Shown: in pieces, positions 33,987 to 40,411 of the stretch
How positions within the stretch are numbered: position 1 is the first letter of the stretch
Layout: every line of letters starts with the position of its first letter
Origin: Comamonadaceae bacterium
GTDB taxonomy: Bacteria; Pseudomonadota; Gammaproteobacteria; Burkholderiales; Burkholderiaceae_C
Direction: 5' to 3'
NCBI GenBank assembly: GCA_947453965.1
Contig: CANGIQ010000024.1
Coordinates: 1-40,411 of the forward strand
DNA length: 40,411 nucleotides
Translations under genes and position numbers: made by a program
Notes under the pieces: model-generated
Seen by the model: the letters and a program-made list of their open reading frames with translations, nothing else
What the model was told of the DNA's origin: nothing
Database searches by the model: none

Positions 33987-34754
33987 TTATTTGCCGATTA
34001 AGAACACCGTCGGTTCACCCGAGATAGGCGCCTTGCCTGCACTGCGCCAGGCTTGCACGGTTTTGCATTGCACCTGCATGGTGGTCAGCGTCAATCCGCT
34101 GGCACGGGCCAAGCGGGTGTTGCCTTGCAAGCCGTTCACCAAGGCATCCCACAAGGCTTGGTTGCGGTAGGGCGTTTCGATGAACATCTGGGTTTGGCCG
34201 TGCTTGACCGTCAGGTTTTCTAGTTCACGCAAACGTTGGGTGCGTGCTGCACTGTCTTGCGGCAGGTAACCCACAAACGCAAAGTTTTGCCCATTCAAAC
34301 CACTGGCGGCCAACGCCAGCAGCAGTGACACGGGGCCGACCAGCGGGACGACACGAATGCCGAGCTCGTGCGCGGCGCGCGCCACCGATGAACCCGGGTC
34401 TGCCACCGCCGGCATGCCGGCTTCACTGACCAAGCCCACATCGTGTCCCGCCAGGGCGGCTTTGAGCAAAGGCTTGGCATCGAACTCGCCCGTGTGATCG
34501 CCCTTTTTGTGCACCTCACGCGGCAACTCGGTGATGGTGTGTTGTTGAATTGGTTGAGCGAGCGGGGCCTGCGCATCGACACGCTTTAAGAAGGCGCGTG
34601 TGCTCTTGGCGTTTTCTGTCACCCAATGCGTGATGCTGGCGGCGATGCGCAATGTTTCCTGCGGCAACACGTCGGTGATGGGCGCTTGCGCGTCGCAGCC
34701 AAAGTCCAGGGGGGTGGGCACCAGGTACAGCGTGCCTTTGGCGTGGGTGCTCAT
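33987..34754 (-). CDS. SAM-dependent methyltransferase, tetrapyrrole-methylase fold (RsmI-like paralogue)
   Basis: A 255-residue protein of the tetrapyrrole methylase superfamily, near RsmI, which 2'-O-methylates C1402 of 16S rRNA. Seen: G-T-L-Y-L-V-P-T-P-L near 7-16, E-N-A-K-S-T-R-A-F-L near 47, V-G-L-V-S-E-A-G-M-P-A-V-A-D-P-G near 105-120 (SAM binding), then V-P-L-V-G-P-V-S-L-L-L-A-L-A-A-S-G and F-V-G-Y-L-P. True RsmI usually has R-T at the E-x-x-R-T position and a C-terminal extension; this shorter version lacks it, so the substrate may differ. It overlaps maf by ATGA on the same strand. Confidence 0.87.
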   Translation of the reverse strand: MSTHAKGTLYLVPTPLDFGCDAQAPITDVLPQETLRIAASITHWVTENAKSTRAFLKRVDAQAPLAQPIQQHTITELPREVHKKGDHTGEFDAKPLLKAALAGHDVGLVSEAGMPAVADPGSSVARAAHELGIRVVPLVGPVSLLLALAASGLNGQNFAFVGYLPQDSAARTQRLRELENLTVKHGQTQMFIETPYRNQALWDALVNGLQGNTRLARASGLTLTTMQVQCKTVQAWRSAGKAPISGEPTVFLIGK

Positions 34755-35356
34755 GGTTGGGGGCTTCCCAGTAAATCAATGCCGGCTGCGCGCAACATGC
34801 GGCAGGTGCGAATCAAAGGCAGTCCGATCAAGGCGGTGGGGTCGTCGTTGTCAATGGTCTCGAGCAAGGCAATGCCCAAGCCTTCGCTCTTGGCGCTGCC
34901 CGCGCAGTCATAGGGTTCTTCGGCACGCAAATAGGCGTCGATTTCGGCATCGCTCAAATCACGAAAGCGCACGCGCACCGGGGCCAGATCGACTTGTTCG
35001 AATCGGCTGGCCAAGCACACCACGGCCACGGCGGTTTGAAACACCACGGTGTGGCCGCGCATGCGTTGCAGCTGTTGCACGGCACGCGCATGGTCGCCAG
35101 GCTTGCCCAGTGGCTCGCCCTGCAAGTCTGCCACTTGGTCGGACCCGATGACCACGGCCTCAGGGTGTTGGTTGGCAACGGCGTAAGCCTTGGCCAATGC
35201 CAATCGGCGTGCCAGGGCTTCGGGGGTTTCTCCGACCTGTGGAGTTTCATCAACGTCGGGCGCAGCCACCGTGAAGGGCAGACGCAGACGGCTCAAGAGT
35301 TCGCGACGGTAGCGGGAGGTAGAGCCCAGGATCAGGGCAGGTGCAACAGAGGACAT
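34751..35356 (-). CDS. Maf-like nucleoside triphosphate pyrophosphatase (YceF type)
   Basis: A 201-residue Maf protein, probably hydrolysing 7-methyl-GTP or another modified nucleotide. G-S-T-S-R-Y-R-R-E-L-L at 11-21 is the phosphate-binding loop; D-V-D-E-T, the catalytic I-G-S-D-Q-V-A near 70 and the Y-D-C-A-G-S-A-K-S-E-G-L-G block are typical of the YceF subgroup. The D-Q-V form and context with yceD-rpmF-plsX support YceF. Its start lies only 26 bases from the divergent yceD start, so the two promoters must overlap each other's 5' coding ends. Confidence 0.92.
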   Translation of the reverse strand: MSSVAPALILGSTSRYRRELLSRLRLPFTVAAPDVDETPQVGETPEALARRLALAKAYAVANQHPEAVVIGSDQVADLQGEPLGKPGDHARAVQQLQRMRGHTVVFQTAVAVVCLASRFEQVDLAPVRVRFRDLSDAEIDAYLRAEEPYDCAGSAKSEGLGIALLETIDNDDPTALIGLPLIRTCRMLRAAGIDLLGSPQP

Positions 35357-35382
35357 GGTGGGATTCTCTTACACTGCCCGGC

Positions 35383-35922
35383 ATGAAAAACGAATTCAAT
35401 CTGCATCACCTGGACGTCAAAGCATTTGCCAAGGGGCAAATGCACATTGAGGGTGAGATACCTGTGGTTCAGTTGGCGCGTTTGCATGAGGACTGCGTGG
35501 GCGATGTCACCGGCCATGTCTCTTGGGCCGCCCAAGGTGCATTGGCGCCAGGTCAAGATGGCAAAGACGCGGTGTGGCTGCATTTGGAGGCCTCGGCCCA
35601 GGTGCCCTTGACCTGCCAGCGCTGCTTGAACCCGGTGTTGACCGATCTGGACATTGCCCAAGATTTTCGTTTTGTGGCCGATGAAGCCACAGCTTTGGCC
35701 GAAGATGATGAGTCGCAAGAGGATTTGCTGGTGCTCAGCCCAGACTTTGATTTGCTGGCGCTGATTGAGGACGAGCTGCTGATGGCCTTGCCCCTGGTGC
35801 CCATGCATGAAGCCTGTCTCAGTGAGCACGCGCCCACTTCTGAAGACGATGCAGCAGCCGGTTTGGGTGAAAAACCCAACCCATTTGCTGTGTTGGCAAC
35901 GCTGAAAACGCGCAAACAGTGA
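35383..35922 (+). CDS. yceD: YceD family protein (DUF177)
   Basis: A 179-residue protein of the DUF177 family that precedes rpmF in most bacteria and is linked to 23S rRNA/ribosome assembly. Seen: an N-terminal F-N-L-H-H-L-D-V-K-A-F, P-L-T-C-Q-R-C-L near 80 (C-x-x-C), then an acidic D-D-E-S-Q-E-D segment, I-E-D-E-L-L-M-A-L-P-L-V-P-M-H and a late C. The ATG at 35383 is preferred over a GTG 14 codons upstream. A TACACT -10-like box at 35370-35375 ends only 7 bases before the ATG, and no Shine-Dalgarno is visible; the mRNA may be leaderless (inference). Confidence 0.93.
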   Translation: MKNEFNLHHLDVKAFAKGQMHIEGEIPVVQLARLHEDCVGDVTGHVSWAAQGALAPGQDGKDAVWLHLEASAQVPLTCQRCLNPVLTDLDIAQDFRFVADEATALAEDDESQEDLLVLSPDFDLLALIEDELLMALPLVPMHEACLSEHAPTSEDDAAAGLGEKPNPFAVLATLKTRKQ

Positions 35923-35940
35923 TCGATTCGTCTGTTGGGC

Positions 35941-35946
35941 TATAAT
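35941..35946 (+). promoter_or_regulatory. Candidate -10 box upstream of rpmF
   Basis: A perfect TATAAT hexamer lies 18 bases after the yceD stop and 78 bases before the rpmF start. The sequence 17 bases upstream is not a good -35, so strength is uncertain. It could give rpmF-plsX-fab its own promoter besides read-through from yceD. Confidence 0.4.
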
Positions 35947-36023
35947 TGAAGGCTTCGTGTCACGCTGACCCCGGTTGGTTTGTGGCCCAATGATCAACCC
36001 ACATTTAAGTCCAGGAGCCAATC

Positions 36024-36206
36024 ATGGCTGTCCAGCAAAACAAAAAATCTCCTTCCAAGCGCGGTATGCACAATTCGCACGCCGCTTTGACTGCCCCCGG
36101 CACCGCTGTTGAGCCCACCACCGGCGAAACACACTTGCGTCACCACATCAGCCCTAACGGCTTCTACCGTGGTCGCAAAGTGCTGAAAAGCAAATCAGAA
36201 GCCTGA
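36024..36206 (+). CDS. rpmF: 50S ribosomal protein L32
   Basis: A 60-residue basic protein matching bacterial L32: [16 protein letters not shown] at the start, then [20 protein letters not shown]. It lacks the zinc-binding cysteine set and so is the zinc-free form. A CCAGGAG Shine-Dalgarno lies 7-8 bases before the ATG. Its place between yceD and plsX is one of the most conserved orders in bacteria. Confidence 0.97.
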   Translation: MAVQQNKKSPSKRGMHNSHAALTAPGTAVEPTTGETHLRHHISPNGFYRGRKVLKSKSEA

Positions 36207-36225
36207 TTGATTTCGGTACTCATTG

Positions 36226-36264
36226 GCCCGTGGCTCTCTAAGCGCCCCGGGCTTTTGTTTTTTT
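36226..36264 (+). terminator. Intra-operon terminator/attenuator between rpmF and plsX
   Basis: An imperfect GC stem (GCCCG...CGGGC with inner GGCT/AGC and CC pairs) is followed by a 12-base T-rich tract TTTTGTTTTTTT ending 13 bases before the plsX ATG. The stem has bulges, so it is probably a partial terminator that lets some transcripts continue into the lipid genes. Confidence 0.6.
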
Positions 36265-36277
36265 CACGAGAACCCGC

Positions 36278-37312
36278 ATGATCACTGTGTCTGTTGATTG
36301 CATGGGTGGCGACCACGGCCCACGCGTCACGCTCGCGGCCTGTCGTCGGTTCTTAGAAACGCATACCGATGCCCACTTGCTGTTGGTGGGCATGCCTGAG
36401 GCTTTGTCGTCTTTGTCTCATCCGCGCGTGCGTGTGGTAGCTGCTTCTGAAGTGGTCACCATGGACGACCCGATTGAGGTGGCCTTGCGCCGTAAAAAAG
36501 ACTCGTCCATGCGAGTGGCGATTCAGCAGGTCAAAGAAGGTGCCGCTCAAGCTGCGGTATCTGCCGGTAACACGGGCGCTTTGATGGCTATCGCACGTTA
36601 TGTTCTCAAAACCATGGATGGTATTGATCGTCCCGCGATTGCCGGACGTATGCCCAACTTCAAGGGCGGCGGCACCACCATGCTCGATTTGGGCGCCAAT
36701 GTCGATTGCACGCCTGAGCATTTGCTCCAGTTCGCCGTGCTGGGTTCGGCCCTTGTTTCGGTGCTGGATGACATCGAAAGCCCCTCGGTGGGCTTGCTCA
36801 ATATTGGCGAAGAAGCCATCAAAGGCAATGAAATCATCAAAAAAACCGGTGATTTGTTGCGAACGGCGGCCAATTCCGGCGATTTGAATTTTTATGGCAA
36901 CGTCGAAGGTAACGATATCTACCAAGGCACGGTGGATTTGATTGTCTGCGATGGTTTTGTTGGCAATGTGGCCTTGAAAGCCAGTGAGGGCTTGGCGCAC
37001 AAGATCAGTGAAACCCTTAAAAATTCGTTTACGCGCAATATCTTTACAAAAATTGCCGCTATCTTTTCTTATCCTGTTCTTTCTGACTTTAAAGACAAGG
37101 TGGATCACCGGCGTTACAACGGTGCGGCGTTGCTGGGCTTGAACGGTATCGTTTTTAAGAGCCATGGCTCGGCCGACGAGGTGGCTTTTGAGACGGCGTT
37201 GAACCGCGCGTATGATGCAGCCCACCATAACTTGCTCGAACGTGTGCGCTCCCGTATTGCCCATGCGGCCCCTTTGTTGGCCCTGGGGCAGGCGACAGAA
37301 GCCTCGGCCTGA
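36278..37312 (+). CDS. plsX: Phosphate acyltransferase PlsX
   Basis: A 344-residue enzyme that makes acyl-phosphate from acyl-ACP, the first step towards phosphatidic acid with PlsY. Seen: [10 protein letters not shown] at 6-15, the [16 protein letters not shown] segment near 65-80, [10 protein letters not shown] near 95, and [10 protein letters not shown] near 135, all standard. The ATG has no strong Shine-Dalgarno (CGAGAACCCGC). It is followed 11 bases later by fabH. Confidence 0.97.
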   Translation: MITVSVDCMGGDHGPRVTLAACRRFLETHTDAHLLLVGMPEALSSLSHPRVRVVAASEVVTMDDPIEVALRRKKDSSMRVAIQQVKEGAAQAAVSAGNTGALMAIARYVLKTMDGIDRPAIAGRMPNFKGGGTTMLDLGANVDCTPEHLLQFAVLGSALVSVLDDIESPSVGLLNIGEEAIKGNEIIKKTGDLLRTAANSGDLNFYGNVEGNDIYQGTVDLIVCDGFVGNVALKASEGLAHKISETLKNSFTRNIFTKIAAIFSYPVLSDFKDKVDHRRYNGAALLGLNGIVFKSHGSADEVAFETALNRAYDAAHHNLLERVRSRIAHAAPLLALGQATEASA

Positions 37313-37323
37313 GCCCCTGATTG

Positions 37324-38325
37324 ATGACCCTTTTTTCCCGAATCACCGGCACTGGAAGTTTTCTCCCCCCGCGTCGGTTGACCAATGCAGATTTGGTCGC
37401 GGAACTCGCCACACAAGGTGTTGAATCCTCGGATGAGTGGATTGTGGAGCGCACCGGTATCCGCGCCCGTCACTTTGCAGCGCCCGAAGTCGGTAGCAGC
37501 GATTTGGCGTTTGAGGCCTGCAAGCAAGCCTTGGACGCAGCAGGTCGTCGTCCCCAAGACATTGACCTCATCATCGTGGCCACCTCCAGCCCCGACATGG
37601 TGTTTCCTTCTACCGCTTGCATCTTGCAGCACAAACTGGCCCAACTCGACGAAGAGGCGGCCGCCATTGCTGGCGCTCCCGCGTTTGATGTGCAAGCGGT
37701 GTGCAGTGGTTTCATTTACGCCTTGACCGTGGCCGACGCCATGATCCGTGCCGGTTCAGCCAAACGTGCCTTGGTGGTCGGGGCTGAAGTTTTTTCGCGT
37801 TTGCTGGATTTCCAAGACCGCACCACCTGTGTGTTGTTTGGTGACGGCGCTGGCGCTGTGGTGCTGGAAGCCTCTGAAACGCCCGGTATTTTGGCCACCG
37901 ACATCCATGCCGATGGCAAGCATGTGGGCATCTTGTGTGTGCCCGGCCATGTGCGCAACGGCAATATTTTGGGTGACCCTGTGCTCAAGATGGATGGCCA
38001 AGCGGTGTTCAAGCTGGCTGTAGGCTTGCTCGAGGGCGCGGCGCGTACGGTGCTGGACAAGGCGGGCTTGGTCGATGCCGACATCGATTGGTTGATTCCC
38101 CACCAAGCCAATATCCGCATCATTCAAAGCACGGCTAAAAAGCTCAAACTGCCCATGGACAAAGTGGTGCTGACGGTCCACGACCATGGCAACACCTCGG
38201 CGGCCTCGATTCCGCTGGCGCTTGACCGTGCGGTGCGCAGCGGTCAAGTCAAACCCGGGCAAACCTTGATGCTCGAAGGCGTCGGTGGCGGGTTTACTTG
38301 GGGTGCAGTACTTCTCAAGCTGTAA
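37324..38325 (+). CDS. fabH: 3-oxoacyl-ACP synthase III (KAS III)
   Basis: A 333-residue condensing enzyme starting fatty-acid synthesis from acetyl-CoA and malonyl-ACP. The catalytic triad is visible: C127 in V-Q-A-V-C-S-G-F, H260 in [11 protein letters not shown]290 in D-H-G-N-T-S-A-A-S. The glycine-rich C-terminal G-V-G-G-G-F-T-W-G is typical. A TTG immediately before the ATG is also in frame; the ATG at 37324 gives [11 protein letters not shown], the family N-terminus. Confidence 0.97.
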   Translation: MTLFSRITGTGSFLPPRRLTNADLVAELATQGVESSDEWIVERTGIRARHFAAPEVGSSDLAFEACKQALDAAGRRPQDIDLIIVATSSPDMVFPSTACILQHKLAQLDEEAAAIAGAPAFDVQAVCSGFIYALTVADAMIRAGSAKRALVVGAEVFSRLLDFQDRTTCVLFGDGAGAVVLEASETPGILATDIHADGKHVGILCVPGHVRNGNILGDPVLKMDGQAVFKLAVGLLEGAARTVLDKAGLVDADIDWLIPHQANIRIIQSTAKKLKLPMDKVVLTVHDHGNTSAASIPLALDRAVRSGQVKPGQTLMLEGVGGGFTWGAVLLKL

Positions 38326-38366
38326 GTCTGCGCAAGACGTGGTGTGACTAACTTTTCAAACCAGTT

Positions 38367-39317
38367 ATGAATTCATTTGCTTTTGTATTTCCCGGTCAAG
38401 GCTCGCAATCTGTTGGCATGTTGGACGCTTGGGGTGATCACCCAGCGGTGACACACACGCTGGCAGAAGCCTCGGATGCCATGGGCGAAGACCTGACCAA
38501 GCTGATTCACGAAGGCCCGAAAGAAGCCCTGGGCTTGACCACCAACACACAACCCGTGATGTTGGTGTCTGCAGTGGCGGCCTACCGCGTGTGGCTGGCC
38601 GAAGGTGGTGTGCCGCCCAGCGTGGTGGCGGGCCATTCACTGGGTGAATACTCTGCCTTGGTGGCGTCGGGTGTGTTGACGCTGGCGCAAGCCGCGCCTT
38701 TGGTGCGTTTCCGGGCCCAAGCCATGCAAGACGCTGTGCCTGTGGGTACGGGTGCCATGGCCGCTATTTTGGGAATGACTGCAGACAAAGTCATTGCCGG
38801 TTGTGCTGAAGCACAAGCCACATTTGGTGCTGGTTCTGCCGAAGTGGTAGAAGCTGTGAACTTCAACGACCCTGGCCAAACCGTGATTGCGGGTAGCAAG
38901 GCAGCCGTCGAGAAAGCATGTGAAGTTCTCAAGGCCAAAGGTGCCAAGCGCGCCTTGCCTTTGCCTGTGTCGGCACCTTTTCACTCCAGTTTGATGAAGC
39001 CAGCGGCTGAGTGCTTGAAAGAAAAATTGGCGGCCACCACGTTTGCCGCGCCACAGATTCCAGTGGTCAACAACATTGACGTGGCCATCGAAACCGATGC
39101 CGACCGCATCCGCGACGCCCTGTATCGCCAAGCCTTCGGGCCTGTGCGTTGGGTTGAGTGTGTGGCGGCCATCAAAGCGCGTGGTGTGACCACCTTGGTG
39201 GAGTGTGGCCCTGGCAAAGTATTGGCCGGGATGACCAAGCGCATTGACGCTGAATTGACGGGCTTGCCTTTGTTGGACCCCGCTTCTTTGGCAGAAGTCA
39301 AAGCAGCTTTGGCTTGA
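38367..39317 (+). CDS. fabD: Malonyl-CoA:ACP transacylase
   Basis: A 316-residue enzyme loading malonate onto ACP. F-V-F-P-G-Q-G-S-Q at 6-14, nucleophile S91 in A-G-H-S-L-G-E-Y, R near 115 in V-R-F-R-A-Q-A-M, and the catalytic histidine in V-S-A-P-F-H-S-S near 205 are all present. No strong Shine-Dalgarno is seen before the ATG. It lies 41 bases after fabH and 19 bases before fabG. Confidence 0.97.
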   Translation: MNSFAFVFPGQGSQSVGMLDAWGDHPAVTHTLAEASDAMGEDLTKLIHEGPKEALGLTTNTQPVMLVSAVAAYRVWLAEGGVPPSVVAGHSLGEYSALVASGVLTLAQAAPLVRFRAQAMQDAVPVGTGAMAAILGMTADKVIAGCAEAQATFGAGSAEVVEAVNFNDPGQTVIAGSKAAVEKACEVLKAKGAKRALPLPVSAPFHSSLMKPAAECLKEKLAATTFAAPQIPVVNNIDVAIETDADRIRDALYRQAFGPVRWVECVAAIKARGVTTLVECGPGKVLAGMTKRIDAELTGLPLLDPASLAEVKAALA

Positions 39318-39336
39318 ACTTTGAAAAGAATTTCGT

Positions 39337-40080
39337 ATGACTGACAAATCCCAACACATCGCACTGGTCACCGGCGCTTCACGTGGCATTGGCGCCTCGA
39401 TTGCGCACGAACTGGCCAGCCAGGGTTACCTCGTGATTGGTACGGCCACCTCCGACGACGGGGCCGCCAAAATCAGCCAAGCCCTTTCAGCCTATCCAGG
39501 CTGCCGCGGTGCCAACTTGAATGTGAATGACGCTGCAGCGGTGGACGCCTTGATTGACACCATCACCAAAGAGCACGGTGCTTTGCATGTGTTGGTGAAC
39601 AACGCCGGTATCACCCGCGACACCTTGGCCATGCGTATGAAAGACGATGACTGGGATGCTGTCCTCGACACCAACCTCAAAGCGGTGTTCCGTTTGTCAC
39701 GCGCTGTGATTCGTCCCATGATGAAGCAGCGCTACGGCCGCATCATCAGCATCACCAGCGTGGTGGGTGCCTCTGGCAACCCAGGGCAAGCCAACTACGC
39801 AGCCGCCAAAGCGGGCGTGGCCGGCATGACCCGTGCCTTGGCCCGCGAGCTGGGCAGTCGTGGCATCACGGTCAATTGCATTGCCCCTGGTTTCATTGAA
39901 ACCGACATGACAGCTGCCTTGCCCGAAGAGCAGCAAAAGGCCTTGTTGAGCCAAATTCCTTTGGGACATTTGGGTAAACCCTCTGATGTGGCGCACGCCG
40001 TAGCCTATTTGGCCGGTGCACACGCCGGTTATGTGACAGGTCAAGAATTGCATGTCAACGGTGGCATGTTCATGGCTTAA
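39337..40080 (+). CDS. fabG: 3-oxoacyl-ACP reductase
   Basis: A 247-residue short-chain dehydrogenase using NADPH to reduce beta-ketoacyl-ACP. Cofactor loop T12-G-A-S-R-G-I-G19, N-N-A-G near 88-91, catalytic S141, Y154 and K158 (Q-A-N-Y-A-A-A-K-A-G). The C-terminal Y-V-T-G-Q-E-L-H-V-N-G-G-M-F-M matches FabG closely. Starts 19 bases after fabD and ends 82 bases before acpP. Confidence 0.97.
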   Translation: MTDKSQHIALVTGASRGIGASIAHELASQGYLVIGTATSDDGAAKISQALSAYPGCRGANLNVNDAAAVDALIDTITKEHGALHVLVNNAGITRDTLAMRMKDDDWDAVLDTNLKAVFRLSRAVIRPMMKQRYGRIISITSVVGASGNPGQANYAAAKAGVAGMTRALARELGSRGITVNCIAPGFIETDMTAALPEEQQKALLSQIPLGHLGKPSDVAHAVAYLAGAHAGYVTGQELHVNGGMFMA

Positions 40081-40112
40081 TCGCCAATAAAACAACAGAA
40101 TCAAAACGGTGT

Positions 40113-40402
<290 letters not shown>

Positions 40403-40411
40403 CTACTAGGA

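Overview
The window looks like a chromosome segment of a freshwater betaproteobacterium of the order Burkholderiales, most likely family Comamonadaceae (Limnohabitans/Rhodoferax-like). This rests on gene order (rne back to back with rluC; HAD phosphatase, Rieske protein, S49 peptidase; maf/yceD/rpmF/plsX/fabH/fabD/fabG/acpP), on a hemC-hemD-hemX-hemY run, and on codon use. It is an inference from recognised families; there is no rRNA to confirm it. I see no tRNA, rRNA, CRISPR array, transposase or prophage.

Layout. 1-1.1 kb: edge of an unknown gene, a DUF1330 protein and a small outer-membrane barrel. 1.3-2.1 kb: a bacterial voltage-gated sodium-channel homologue with an extra acidic residue after its filter, closed by a strong terminator. 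2.2-3.9 kb: cytochrome b561 with two YceI paralogues. 3.9-5.7 kb: a LigB/DODA-type dioxygenase divergent from a LysR regulator, with a perfect inverted repeat touching the lysR start. 5.7-7.4 kb: cysM, a Nudix hydrolase and a TusA-like protein in one run. 7.4-11.4 kb: galU and valS; valS carries an in-frame palindromic insertion. 11.5-13.2 kb: yaaA-queF. 13.2-16.5 kb: a three-gene signalling operon (PhnD-like periplasmic binding protein, membrane histidine kinase, HD-GYP-type response regulator). 16.6-18.2 kb: dinB and a 4-oxalocrotonate tautomerase-like protein. 18.2-22.3 kb: an FMN-dependent alpha-hydroxy-acid dehydrogenase, a PfkB-type sugar kinase, a DUF2127 membrane protein and argH. 22.4-26.6 kb: hemC-hemD-hemX-hemY. 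26.6-30.0 kb: rne with a long structured leader. 30.0-33.1 kb: rluC, HAD phosphatase, Rieske protein, S49 peptidase. 33.1-34.0 kb: a small AT-richer patch holding a lipoprotein and an XRE regulator. 34.0-40.4 kb: an RsmI-like methyltransferase and maf on one strand, then yceD-rpmF-plsX-fabH-fabD-fabG-acpP on the other.

Most of the window is housekeeping: tetrapyrrole synthesis, fatty-acid and phospholipid initiation, RNA processing, amino-acid and queuosine synthesis. The parts that merit a second look are the PhnD-like/kinase/HD-GYP triad, whose response regulator has changed key HD-GYP residues; the palindromic element inside valS; the channel filter; the hairpins in the rne leader; and the AT-richer two-gene patch inside an otherwise conserved cluster. 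Start codons were revised from the longest open frames wherever a Shine-Dalgarno sequence, the family N-terminus or gene overlap favoured an internal start; each case is noted.
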